Shown here one piece after another: positions 51,175-64,000 of a stretch of DNA of 64,000 nt. The DNA comes from Chionoecetes opilio (lineage: Eukaryota; Arthropoda; Malacostraca; Decapoda; Majidae). The stretch is from positions 201,539 through 265,538 of the forward strand of contig JACEEZ010020916.1 in assembly GCA_016584305.1 (NCBI GenBank). Reading direction: 5' to 3'. A program made the translations under genes and the position numbers. The notes under the pieces were generated by a model. It was not told the origin of the DNA. It searched no databases and saw only the letters and a list, made by a program, of their open reading frames with translations. Positions within the stretch are counted from its first letter, which is position 1. Every line of letters starts with the position of its first letter.

Positions 51175-54100
51175 TTTTTATATACGTTTTTATATACTTT
51201 TATATAAAAAGTTTTTATACCCGTTTTTATATACATTTTTTTATATACTTTTTTTATATACTTTTTTTATATACTTTTTTATTCCCTTTTTATATTCTTT
51301 TTTTATATCTTTTTTTATTACGTTTTTATATACATTTTTTTTAACTTTTTTTAAATACTTTTTTTATATACTTTTTTATATACTTTTTTTAAAATTTTTA
51401 TATACTTTTTTTATAACATTTTTATATACTTTTTTTATATACATTTTTATATACTTTTTTAATATAATTTTTATTTTACTTTTTTTATTCCCTTTTTATA
51501 TACTTTTTTATATTCTTTTTTTTATATACATTTTTATATACATTTTTATATACATTTTTATATAAAATTTTTTAAATATTTTTTTAGTACTTTTTTTATA
51601 TACATTTTTAATACGTTTTTTATTCTTTTTATATAATTTTTTATACCTTTTTATTGTTTTTATTTTACTTTTTTTATATTCGTTTTTTAAATATCCTTTT
51701 TTATATACATTATTATATACATTTTTAAATCCCGTTTTTATATACATTTTTATATGTTTTTTTTATCCCGTTTTTTTTACATTTCTATATACTTTTTTTA
51801 AATAGGGTTTTTATATCTTTTTTTTATATACTTTTTTTATATCCCTTTTTAAAACACTTTTTTTATAATTTTTATATACATTTTTATATACTTTTTTTAT
51901 ATCTTTTTTAAATACGTTTTAGGGTACTTTTTTAAATATAAAAAATTTTTTTTTAAAACTTTTTGTTTTATCTTTTTATATACATTTTTATATACGTTTT
52001 TATATACATTTTTAATCAATTTTTAAATACATTTTTTTTTATACGTTTTTTTATATACTTTTTTTATATACATTTTAAAATACGTTTTTTTATACTTTTT
52101 TTTTATATACATTTTTTTAAAACTTTTTATATACTTTTAAAGGGTCGTTTTTAAATCATTTTTTATTTCTTTTTTTATAAAACATTTTTAATACTTTTTT
52201 TATATACTTTTTTATATACATTTTTATATACTTTTTATATACGTTTTTATATACTTTTTTTTAATTTCTTTTTTGGGAAAAAAGTTTTTATATACATTTT
52301 TAAATACTTTTTTTTTATCCATTTTTGTATACGTTTTTTTTTACTTTTTTATAACTTTTTTTATACACATTTTTAAAAAATTTTTTAAATATACATTTTT
52401 TTTAACTTTTTTATATCTTTTTTATATACTTTTTTTAAAATCTTTTTTATATACGTTTTTTTAAAATCATTTTTATATACGTTTTTATATACGTTTTTAT
52501 TTTCATTTTTTTATACTTTTTTAAATATACATTTTTATATCTTTTTTATATACGTTTTTATATACTTTTTTATATACATTTTTTTTTAAAACTTTTTATT
52601 ACTTTTTTAATATACATTTTTTTACATTTTTATATCCCTTTTTTATATGTTTTTATATACTTTTTTTATACATTTTTAAAAAATTTTTAAATAAAAATTT
52701 TTTAAAAACATTTTTTATACTTTGTTATACATTTTTATATCTTTTTTTATATACTTTTTTTAATATACATTTTTATATACTTTTGGGTAAATACATTTTT
52801 ATATTTTTTTTTTAAATACGTTTTTAATCCCTTTTTATATACTTTTTTTAAAACATTTTTTATATCCCTTTTTATATACATTTTTTATATACTTATATAT
52901 TTTTTTTTATATACATTTTTATTACTTTTTTTATATACTTTTTATATACGTTTAAAAATGTAATATAAAATGTATATAAAAATGTTTTTAAAAACGATTA
53001 AAAATGTATAAAAAATGTTATAAAAACGTATTTAAAAAATGTATATAAAAATGTATATAAAAATTTATAAAACATTTTATATCATTTTTAAATACTTTTT
53101 TTATATCCCTTTTTTAAAATACTTTTTATATCGTTTTTAATACATTTTTATATACTTTTTAAATATACATTTTTAAAATACTTTTTTATATAATTTTTTT
53201 TATATCATTTTTAAAACCCTTTTTATATACATCTTTAAAATCATTTTATTCCCGTTTTTATTACTTTTTTTTAACGTTTTTTAAAAACATTTTTATATCC
53301 TTTTTTAAACATTTTTATATACATTTTTTATATACTTTTTTTTATATAACTTTTTATATAAAATTTATATTACATTTTTATATACTTTTTATTACATTTT
53401 TAAAAATACTTTTTTAAATAAAAGGTTTTTAAATACATTTTTATATATTTTTTTTAAAATACATTTTTATATCATTTTTTTTTACATTTTTATATCGTTT
53501 TTTATATACGTTTTTTATATACATTTTTTATACTTTTTTTATATACATTTTTATATACGTTTTTATATACGTTTTTTATATCATTTTTATATACTTTTTT
53601 ATATGGGTTTTTTATACTTTTTTTATATACTTTTTTTAATACTTTTTTATATCCCTTTTTTATAAAACATTTTTAAATACTTTTTTTTTACATTTTTATT
53701 TTAACTTTTTTATATACTTTTTTAATGTACTTTTTTATATACTTTTTTAATACTTTTTGTATATCGTTTTTTTATTACTTTTTTTTAAAATACGTTTTTA
53801 TATACTTTTTATATCAATTTTTAAAAAAATTTTTTTATTTTATTTTTTTATATATTTTTTTAAATATACTTTTTTAAAATACGTTTTATAACTTTTTTAA
53901 ATATACTTTTTATTACTTTTTTATATACATTTTTCAATACTTTTTTTATGTACTTTTTTATATAAAATTTTTAATCTTTTTTATATACATTTTTATATAC
54001 ATTTTTATATACGTTTTTATTCCCCTTTTTATATACTTTTTTATATACGTTTTTTTATACTTTTTTTATATACATTTTTAAATACGTTTTTAAAATTTTT

Positions 54101-57100
54101 TTTAAAATACTTTTTTATATACTTTTTTGTATACCTTTTTATATACTTTTTTTATATACTTTTTTTATACACTTTTTTAAATACGTTTTTATATACATTT
54201 TTATTTTACATTTTATATACTTTTTATATACATTTTTAAATTTTTTTTGTAATTACGTTTTTAATCCCTTTTTTTTAATAAATTTTTTATATACTTTTTA
54301 TATACGTTTTTATAATTTTTTTTATATCCATTTTTATAAAAACATTTTTTAATACTTTTTTTATATACATTTTATATACGTTTTTATTTTACATTTTTTT
54401 AAAACTTTTTTTATATACTTTTTTAATTACGTTTTTATATACTTTATTTAAAATACATTTTTATATACATTTTTATATACATTTTTTATATACTTTTTTT
54501 TATATACGTTTTTATATACATTTTTATATACTTTTTTTATACTTTTTTTATATACTTTTTTTATATACTTTTTTTAAAACTTTTTTTATATACATTTTTA
54601 TACATTTTTATATACTTTTTTAAATATACATTTTTTATACTTTTGGTAATATCCCTTTGTATATACTTTTTTTAATATTTTTTTTTAATACGTTTTTATA
54701 TCTTTTTTTATATCTTTTTAAATTACATTTTTATATACTTTTTTTATATCATTTTTATATAAAATTTTTATAACATTTTTATATACATTTTTATATACTT
54801 TTTTATATACATTTTTATATACATTTTTAAATACTTTTTAAAAAACTTTTTATATACATTTTTATATACATTTTTTTTTAATACTTTTTAAAACCCTTTT
54901 TATAAAACTTTTTTAAAAATACTTTTTATAAAAGTTTTTATATACATTTTTTTTAACATTTTTATATACATTTTTAAAACCTTTTTTTATACGTTTTTAT
55001 ATACATTTTTATTTACTTTTTTTATATCCCTTTTTATACATTTTTTAAAAATTTTTTAAATACTTTTTTTATATAACTTTTTATATACATTTTTATATAA
55101 ATTTTTTTTTACATTTTTTATACTTTTTTATATCCCTTTTTTTATATAATTTTTATATACTTTTTTATATACTTTTTAAATACATTTTTATATACATTTT
55201 TATATACTTTTTTTATTACTTTTTTATATTGTTTTTATATACATTTTTTATACTTTTTTAAATTTTTTTTTATATACTTTTTTTATATCCCGGTTTTTAT
55301 ATCTTTTTTTATATACATTTTTATATACGTTTTTTTAACGTTTTTATAAACATTTTTATATAGGGTTTTATAAAACATTTTTTAATACATTTTTAAATAC
55401 TTTTTTATAAAACATTTTTATATACTTTTTTTATACTTTTTATGACGTTTTTATATACTTTTTATAACGTTTGTATATACTTTTTTTATATCCCTTTTTT
55501 TTATATACTTTTTTATATACTTTTTTTTAAAATAAATTTTTTAATTTTTTTTTTATATAGGGTTTTTTTACATTTTTTATAATTTTTAAAATCCTTTTTT
55601 AAATATACTTTTTATATACATTTTTTATATACTTTTTTATATACTTTTTTTCAATACTTTTTTTTATGTACCGTTTTTATATACATTTTTATATTTTTTT
55701 TTTATATAAAATTTTTTATATACTTTTTATAAAACGTTTTTATAAAAATTTTTATATACTTTTTTATATACGTTTTTATATAGGGTTTTTTATATAAATT
55801 TTTAAATACTTTTTTTATATACATTTTTAAATAAGTTTTTATATACTTTTTTTGTATACTTTTTTTAAATATACTTTTTTTATAAAATTTTTTATATATT
55901 TTTTATATCCCTTTTTATATACATTTTTAAATATTTTTTGTATATACGTTTTTATATACTTTTTTTAAAAATACATTTTTAATACTTTTTTATTATTTTT
56001 TAATATCATTTTTATATCCCATTTTTTAATACTTTTTTTATAAATTTTTATATACATTTTTATATCTTTTTATATAACGTTTTTTATACTTTTTATATCC
56101 CTTTTTTTTTTCATTTTTATAATTTTTTTAAATTTTACTTTTTTTATATACATTTTTATATACGTTTTTTTATACATTTTTATATACATTTTTAAATTTT
56201 TTATTACATTTTTTATATCCCTTTTTTAAAACATTTTTTATATACATTGTTTAACTTTTTTATATCCTTTTTATATACATTTTTATATAATTTGTATATA
56301 CATTTTTATATACTTTTTTTAAATTTTTTTTTTTAATTACATTTTTATATCCTTTTTTTTATCTTTTTTTTTGGGGTACTTTTTATATACTTTTTTTATA
56401 TACTTAGATCTTTTTTATATACATTTTTATATACTTTTTTATATACGTTTTTATATACATTTTTTATACATTTTTATATACTTTTTTTAAAATACTTTTT
56501 TTTATATACTTTTTTTATATATTTTTTTTATATACGTTTTTAAATTACATTTTTTTTACATTTTTATATATTTTTTTAAATTACTTTTTTATATACATTT
56601 TTTTTATCATTTTTATATACGTTTTTTATATCCGTTTTTTATAGGGTTTTTTATATACTTTTTTTATATACTTTTTATATAAAAATTTTTATATACATTT
56701 TTATACTTTTTTAAATAAAAATTTTTAAATACGTTTTTAAATAAAATTTTTTTATATACTTTTTATATATACATTTTTATATACTTTTTTTAATAAATTT
56801 TTTAAAACTTTTTTATATTTTTTTTTTATATACATTTTTTTATAAATTTTTTTAAATACATTTTTTTTATACATTTTTATATACTTTTTTAAAATACATT
56901 TTTTATATACTTTTTATATAATTTTTTTAATATAAAATTTTTTAAAAAACATTTTTTATACTTTTTTTATATACTTTTTTATATACGTTTTTTTTTAAAA
57001 ATTTTTTTATATACTTTTTTATATACTTTTTTTTATATACATTTTTATATACTTTTTTTATATACTTTTTTATATACTTTTTTTTAAAATTTTTTTTTTT

Positions 57101-57145
57101 ATATACTTTTTTATATACTTTTTTTATATACTTTTTTAAATAGAA
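51175..57145 (-). repeat. AT-rich satellite, T-rich strand up
   Basis: The same satellite in reverse complement ('tttttatatacatttttata'), nearly 6 kb. A stretch at about 52955-53070 is back in the A-rich orientation. Confidence 0.9.
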
Positions 57146-57559
57146 TTTTTATGGGAAACACAGCAGTTAGGGGAAAAATCACTTCGTGTTAAATGTTTAC
57201 AATTTTCCGCAGTGTTCTCAGTTCAGATTAAAGTCTTTCTTTTACTGCTAAAAAATTTCCCCTGTAGTTTCCTCTTAATAACTGAACACAAAATAAATTT
57301 TCCGCTAAAAAAAATACATTTTTTGTACAATTGAAATCACGGAAAGGGGAATCACGTGATGGGGGGTTAGATAGTTGACCTGCATCCCAATTACTTGGGC
57401 CCGTTTATTGGGGTCAAAAACGCCTCAAGGGGGGGTGGGGGGCTGGGTGGGGCGGCGGCTTCCTGCCCGGGGGGCGGTGGTGGGGGGTTTGGGGTTTTTG
57501 TGGTTTTTGGGGGGTAAAGAGTCAGGTTGGGTAATAGTTTTTGGGTTGGGGGGGCGGAA

Positions 57560-57990
57560 TAGTTGTGGGAGTGGGCGGGAGACAGTCAAGGTGGGCGTAA
57601 GTTTGGTAGTGGGGGGGAAAAGTTTTGGTAGTGGGCGGGTGGTAGTCACGATGGGCGTAATGTTCCCTTAAAAGTAGGGAGAAGATAGTTTTTTCGGTAA
57701 ATGGGCGGGGGGATAGTCCCCGATGGGGGTAATGTTTTTGGGGAAATGGGCGGGAGGATGTTACGGTAATGGGGGGTGGATAGTCACGATGGGGGTAATA
57801 GTCTTGAAATTTGGCGGAAGGATATTTTCGGTAAGGGGCGGGGGGATGTTATGGGGAAAGGGCGGGAGGTAGTTATGGGAAATGGGCGGGTGGATAGTCA
57901 CGTGGGCGTAATAGTCTTGGGTGTAAACGGAAGGAAAAGTTACGGTAGGGGGGGGGAGGGTTTGTTTGGGGAAAGGGCGGGAGGTAGTTG
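57560..57990. repeat. G-rich minisatellite, right-arm copy
   Basis: Degenerate units 'gatagtcacgatgggggtaa' and 'gaaatgggcgggaggatagt'; mirror of the array at 44930-45420. Confidence 0.7.
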
Positions 57991-59139
57991 CTGTGGTGGG
58001 GGGGGGGTTGCGGGGGTGCTTTTGGGGCAGGAGGATTAATTTGGGGGGGGGGCGTCTTTTAGATGGGCGGGAAAGGGGGGGAGGGTGAGTGGTGGTTTTT
58101 TGGGGGGAAAACTGTTCCCTTTTTTGCGGGCGGGGGGGGCGGTGTTGCCCTGGGGGAGGGGGTTGGGTTTGCGGGCGGGAGTGTGTGGTGGGGGGCGTGG
58201 GTTTCGGGGTGCCTCACTGAGGGGAAAGGGAAAGGGCCTCGCGTTGGGGGGGGAGGGGGGACGGCCCACTTGGGTGGGCTTTTCAAAAGTAATGGGGGGG
58301 GGAAATTTTTGGGGGTTTGGGTTTAGGTTGGGGGTTGCGGGGGTTTTTAAGGGAAAGATGGTGCGGGGGGTTGATGGGCCCGTAGTGGAAAGGAATTTGG
58401 GTTGGTGTTGGTTGGGAAAATGGGGGGGGGGGGAAGAGACTTGGGTTTAGGTTTGGGGGTTGAGCAGTGGGTTAGACGTGGGGGGGTTGGGAAAAAGGAT
58501 TGAAAACGATGGGGGTTTTAAACAGTGGTTTTTGGACCGTGGGTTTGGGGCGGTTTGGGTTTGGTTTTTTAGGGGTGGGGGTCTTTTGTGATGCTGCGCG
58601 GGGGGAGTCTGGGGTTGGCCCGCGGGGCCAAAAGTGCCATGGCGCCCGGGCCCTTTTCCCCGGACCCTTCAGCGCAAAAGCTCGGGAGGCGTGGTTTCCC
58701 CGCGAAAGGGGGCACCGTCACCGCCACTTCGGGAACTCCTTTTGGAGCTTCCGATGTTGGCGGGCCCCCGTGGCCTATCACGTGGCGCCCCTGTGTGGGG
58801 CCACTGCCCCTGCCCCTCCAAACCCCTTCCCCCCTCGTGCAGCAACGCCTTGAGGCGATTTCGCCACGGCGTTAAACCCCGCCGGGAGGGCCCCGCCCGT
58901 TTACGGGGGGCGGGCACGGCGTCCCCGCGGCGGCGGCCCCCCTTCACCTAACGCCCGGGGAAACCCCTCCTTCATCTTTTTCACGTGGCGCCGCTAGGCC
59001 CGACCCATGCAGCGCCGCATGGGGGGGGCGCCACGGCCACTTTCACCTCCACCTTCTCCAACCCGCCCGGTCTCGCACACTTTCCCCAGCACGCTTTTTG
59101 GCGCGCTGGGGCCCTTCTTTTTTTGGGCCGGGGGCGGCG

Positions 59140-59500
59140 CGGCCTTCTGCGGCGGGGGGCCTTCCCGGGAGCACACCGCCGCCTCGGTAACGGGGGGCCG
59201 CGCCTTGGCCTTCCTGTCCCTGTGGGGACGGGGGGCCTTCTGCTATGCGGGCTTCTGCTGCTACTGCACACCGCCGCCTCGGGGAGGGGGGCAGAGCCTT
59301 GGCCTTCCTTCCTGTGGCGACCGGCCCTTTTTGGGTTGCGGGCTTTTTGCTGCTACGTGCACACCGCCGCCTCGGTTTAAAGGCGGGGGACCCCTTTGGC
59401 CCCTTCCCGTCCTGTGGCGACGCGGCCTTCTTTCTATGCGGGCTTTTTGCTGCTACGTGCACACCCCCCGCCTCGATTTACGGGGGCAAAACGGCTTGGG
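59140..59500. repeat. GC-rich tandem repeat, right-arm copy
   Basis: About four units of roughly 95 bp with 'gcacaccgccgcctcg', 'ttggccttcc' and 'tgcgggctt.tgctgctac'. Minus-strand frames are Lys/Ala/Pro/Arg-rich; no protein is called. Confidence 0.65.
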
Positions 59501-61835
59501 CCCTTTCCCAGGCCGGTTTTCCCCCTTGTCGCGGACCACCGCCAGTCCTCGGGGGGGTTGGGCAGCGCCCCGCCGGGGACGTACATCCCCGCCGGGCTGG
59601 GGCCCCCGAGGGCCCTTTTGGGCACGGCGCGCCTTGGTCTTGGCCCCGGCTTTTCCTTTTCTTTAATTGAGTTAAATTTTTTTTTCTTTGTTCAAACGTC
59701 CCCTGCCTTCCTTTTTTTCCCCCCTTCCTGCACCGGGGTTGACCCTGTCCAGGGTTTTTTTTCCGTTGCTTCCTCTCCGGACTTTGCTTTCTTCCCTTTT
59801 CGGAAACGTGGTTTTATTTTTTCTATTAAATTTTACAACCCCTTTTTGTCTTCAGTTATTACTAGGTTTTTATTTTTTTTTGGGTGGGTTTTGATTTCTC
59901 TTCGTTTTATTTTTGAATTTCTTTTGTTTTTCCTCCCCTTTTTGGCCCTAGACTTCCTAGTCAAAGTTTTTCCCCTTGGAGTTCTTCCCTTTTTCTTGGT
60001 CAGCTGTCGCCACGCTGCCGAAAAACGGACAGGGAGGGCCCCAAAAACTCTTGGGGTCCTTTCGCCTTCCATAACCCCTTTATACTGTTTCTCCTTGGCA
60101 ATCATCACTGTTTTCCAACCTTTTCTTTTTTTCTCAGATTCCGTCAAACAGGCAAACCCCCCCAATATTAAAGTTTTTTTTTTTTAGAATCCACGAAAGG
60201 TTTGGGGGTTGGAGTTTTAAAACCCCTTACGCTTCCCTCCCTTCACCCAACTCCAGGCTCACCCCCAGTATCAAATTTAAACCGTGTGGCCCCTTACCCC
60301 CAGGGCCCCCGCTAGGGGACATTTTTGGAACCCTTTTAGCCGGAGGCAAAATATTATAGTAACACCCTTTAACTTTGTTTTGCTGTTGGGTGGCGGGTCA
60401 AAAAGGGACACTGATTGGGTTTAAAGAAAAGGAGGGGCCAAAAAAGGGGATCTTAACCCCTTCATAGAACCCCTGTAAAACCTGGAAATGTTCACCCCGA
60501 AAAATGTTTTTAATTGCGGGGGTGCATAGGGGCCCGCGGAGCGCCCGAAAAGTGATTAGTGGTTATGGGCTATCAAAATAGACCCGGTTTTTTCAGAATT
60601 AATGTTTTACTGTAATCTTTGTAAATGTTTGTTCTATAATTTATCAAAAAAAAAACAGTAAAACACGCTAAAAAAATGCCATTATGAGACTAGAAGAAAA
60701 TTTTGGGATGAACTTAATATTCACTTTAAATCTTTGCCATTTAAAAAATTTTTCGAGTTTAATTTTTATCAAAGGAAGGGTTTTGCAAAAGAACGCAATT
60801 CTTTTAGGGTTTCCCAAATTTATGTATTTCGTTATTTTGATAAATTTAAATTTTAAAACCTGCATAAATTGCGTTAAAAAAAAAAAATTTAAAACACATC
60901 GGGTTTAATTTTTCCCGATTGTGATGTTTTTTTTCACTTAAAACATTTCTTTTTTTTGATAAATTTTAATTATACCCTGTATAAATTGCGGGTTTCCTAA
61001 AAAAATAAAACCCCATCAATCGGGAAGGGTTACCCGATTTATGATTTTATTTTTTTTTAGTTAACGCTAATTTATGCATGGGTTTTAATTTTATTTTTCA
61101 GATAACGAAAATTTTCAATGGAAAGCTAATAAAAATTTCGCTTCTATTGATACCCCTTTATGATAAAAGTTGACTCGCAAAGTTTTAAATGGCGAAGATT
61201 GAAGTAATATTAATTTATGCTTTTTTTCAAAGTTCGTAATGGCAAATTTTTTTAGCGTGTTTTTCTGTTTTTTTTTTTGATAATATTATAGAACAAAATT
61301 TACGAAGATTACAGTATATTATATACTGATCCCTTTTATATGATCCGTAATTAAAAATTTAATCCGAGCGGCCCCCCGATTTTTGGGCCTTTTCGCGACA
61401 GGCCGATTTTTTCCCCTGCGCAAATCCCCCCTATATGTGGTTTTATGCCCCTGTCAATTCTTTTCTTTTTACTGATATAAAACTTTGGGTCCTTTCCCTT
61501 TCCCCCCTCCCAAACCCCTCATGTCCTTCCTTCCTTCCTTTCCCCCAACCTCTCATGTCCTTCCTTTCCCCCCTCCTCACCCCCTCATGTCCTTCCTTCC
61601 TTCCTTTTCCCCCCCTCCCTCCCCCCTCCCTCCCTCCCGACCTCTCAGTCCCCTTCCCTTCCTTCCCCCCTTCCTCCCCCTCGACGCACCCTTCCGACCT
61701 CTTTCTTTCACCCGTCCCCACTCCCACCCCGCCCAAAGGCCCCCGCACTCCCCTTTTCCCAGGGTCTCCACGGGCCCCGCTACCTCCCCTTAAATGTTAA
61801 CACCTCTGATCTTGGAAAAAGCATTTTTAAACCCC

Positions 61836-62840
61836 TTTTATGTGGTAAACAAATATCACTCGGCCCGCTTTTCCTAATTAGTAATTTACCCCATTGTTTT
61901 CACGCTGCATTAGGCCTACATGACTGAAACCCGTCGCGTGGGACTTGCTGACCCGTGCGCCCTTCGAGGAAAAAAATTAGCATCCCCTTTCTTTTTTTTA
62001 TTTTTTTTTGTCAAAAAGGTAATGTCGTACAAAAATATTTTAAAGGCGGGCATAGAAAATGGGATATTTAATGATGGCCCGACGCGGGTGTCCAGCCCCC
62101 GGGTTGGGGGCGCGAGGCGGCGCGGCACGGAGGGTTTTGGCCGCGCCCGCCCTTCACCTCGCCTAACAGCCCCCACTTTTAAAAAAACTTTTCAAAAAAT
62201 TTTCCTTATGTGTTGGGGAGGGGTGTCAACCAAACGCTGGGTGCCCTCGCTAGTGAGGAGTTCTGATTGGGCCCGGGGGACGTGCCTTCGGGGTCATGGG
62301 CCCCCTTTAAGCACCGGGCCCCCGCTGCTCCTTTCCTACTTCTAAAAAAAAATACCTCGGACCAGGGTTTGAAAAGCCTGGGGAAAAAGGGCGATGGGAA
62401 AAATTTTGCCTTTTCCTTGGAAAACTGGGAAACCCCCGTGAAGATCGGGGGCACCATGAGGCGGGTCCCGCGTTGCCCAAAAAAGGGAAAAAAATAATTT
62501 GTTTAAGGCTCTGCTTCCGGGACCCCAACTTTGTCCAGGACTTCACTGCACAACCTCAACAAAGTCCCCCCCACGTCCCCGCCAGACACTGCCACAAAGC
62601 CTCAAAAAGCCAAAACAAACCCCCCAAACAAAAGGCTGACAAAAGGGGGGGAAAAATAAACTATCATATCCACACCCCAAAAAGAAAGGGTTGGATGTGC
62701 TGCCCCGGCCTTAAGTAACCAAAGCCCCCGCCTTCACCTAGGATTACATGCGTGACCCACAACACCTTAGACACCACTTAGGGAAAAATAAAAAACGGAC
62801 CCCCACATGGTCACCTCTGCCCCAAAAGCGGGTGACCACG
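61836..62840. other. Error-prone sequence beyond the palindrome
   Basis: Does not mirror sequence left of 40085. Homopolymer noise ends near 62840. Frames such as 61920-62345 have no recognisable motif. Confidence 0.5.
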
Positions 62841-63069
62841 CCGACCCCGCGCCAGGTACAGATCCTGAGTTTTCTCATTTAAGAACTAGAAATAACACTG
62901 GATGGAGGGTGGAAACAAGACGTAATGTGTGATCAAATAACAAATTGTTAAGACACAACAGGGTTCGTGTATACCAACGTAAACACCAGCTACAATCATA
63001 CCAAGACAACGTGTACAAGTTTTGGTGACTGTGACGTGACTCCACTGGTAACACATTGGTTGGTAGAAG

Positions 63070-63118
63070 CAGTGGCGTAACAGAGACCCCCCTTTCCAAT
63101 GTTCTGGGTACGCCACTG
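63070..63118. mobile_element. 49-bp element with hAT-like termini
   Basis: Termini CAGTGGCGTA / TACGCCACTG. The flanks ggtagaag / ggtaggtt agree at only 5 of 8 positions. The same terminus starts the truncated element at 40020. Confidence 0.5.
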
Positions 63119-63253
63119 GGTAGGTTTACTCCTGACTCCTATAGCTACTGACCTTCAATCTGTTTCCTGTATTCTGCCGAACTTTGTAGTCCAATTTAGT
63201 CTCCCAATCAATCGACTGCGAGGTGTTGGCGGGGAGAGGGGGTTGTTAGTGTT

Positions 63254-63316
63254 ACAGTAACTACCACGTGTAGCTCTCACGGCCTCTTGTAGCTTCCTGA
63301 TTTTCTTATGTAGATT
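63254..63316 (+). mobile_element. LINE 3'-end fragment, plus orientation
   Basis: 'gtaactaccacgtgtagctctcacggcctcttgtagcttcctgatt' is the reverse complement of the other copies. Confidence 0.6.
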
Positions 63317-64000
63317 CAGGATCTTTTTGACACTCAACACAGTGGGAGAAATGACACGGTCACGAAAACAACAAAAGTAAACACAGCATCATTCACTTCA
63401 CCCACTCACTCGGCTGTCAACACTTTATCTCCAGCTTTGCGTTATCAATTTTTCAACATCACACTACGTAATGTCATAATTTTTTTTGCACATCTATTTT
63501 ACCTATTTTTTTATTTTTTAGATAATCAGATTTTTGTTACAAGTACTAGTAGGGTCTGGAAGCACTTCTATCCGACACATACTTATAATACAGGTCGGGA
63601 AGCGGGCAACTATTTCATTATGGACTTTCTAAGCCTACGTTTTCACGTAACACAAAGAATCTACAAGTTTTACAAGTTTGTGTCTAGAAATGTTTATGGA
63701 GGTGTGGATAGGGGGTGCAGTCTGGTGGCATGAGTACGTACAAGGTTAAGATCAATGTCATTACTTGAGGTTTACTGATTCAACTTTACTGCCATAATTT
63801 GTGTTTTTCCTGAATACCGAGGGGCTGTGACATGTTAACAAGGGAGTCAAACAGGTTGGGAATTAGGAGATGAAACATAAGAGTTATACACATGCGATCT
63901 ACATGCATGTATTATGTATAACTCTGTGGGATGAAAACACTGGTTTGTACACTGCACCCCACTGGCCGCCACTCCTTCAGACACGTACACACCATTGCCG

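Larger units (their letters stand above)
51109..61835 (-). repeat. Right arm of a giant inverted repeat
   Basis: Mirror of the left arm around about 51108, where ATCCTAAG faces CTTGGGAT with almost no spacer. Matching pairs include 'gacaggggcat' (40498) with 'atgcccctgtc' (61445), 'gtgttcagttattaag' (45659) with 'cttaataactgaacac' (57274), and 'ctgtttgaggg' (42688) with 'gtcaaacaggc' (60144). Error-laden throughout. Confidence 0.85.
62841..64000. other. Clean flanking sequence, no gene recognised
   Basis: Contains the 49-bp hAT-like element and a LINE end. The 98-codon frame at 63437-63733 shows no family motif. Confidence 0.5.

Noticed and set aside
48321..52464. Phe/Ile/Tyr- or Lys-rich frames in the AT satellite
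   Set aside because: Repeat translations; no start context or domain.

Overview
The window looks like nuclear DNA of an arthropod, most likely a decapod crustacean. The evidence is spliced genes separated by large introns, very dense microsatellites, many short terminal-inverted-repeat elements, and a LINE 3'-end repeat whose 'gaagctacaagagg' segment I associate with crab and crayfish genomes (that last point is recollection, not a search). No prokaryotic features are present. Most long open frames are low-complexity translations of AG/CT, AC/GT or AT repeats.

Three conserved genes can be built exon by exon with matching splice phases. (1) 1-7547, minus: the N-terminal part of Ku80 (XRCC5), a DNA end-binding repair protein; it runs off the left edge and one internal coding segment could not be found. 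(2) 14896-17968, plus: a complete-looking DXO/Rai1-family gene (RNA 5'-end decapping/exonuclease fold) in which the acidic active-site residues of the family are replaced, so it is probably a pseudoenzyme; one of its introns appears to be GC-AG. (3) 23696-27220, minus: sphingolipid delta-4 desaturase (DEGS1-like) with all three histidine boxes; the first coding exon was not found. The genes do not form an operon or shared pathway.

The rest is mobile and repetitive DNA: 5'-truncated LINE ends, six piggyBac-like MITEs at TTAA, several hAT-like MITEs with 8-bp target duplications, pogo-like MITEs, two head-to-tail Helitrons, a tRNA-derived SINE, and unusually short (32-39 bp) hairpin insertions with target duplications. 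28-40 kb is gene-poor and full of tandem repeats.

From about 40.09 to 61.83 kb the sequence is one giant, almost spacerless palindrome with its axis near 51.108 kb. Most of it (about 41.84-62.84 kb) has the homopolymer noise of unpolished long reads. Its core is about 11 kb of a short AT-rich satellite that switches strand at the axis. A fold-back read or assembly artefact is the leading explanation; open frames inside it should not be read as genes.
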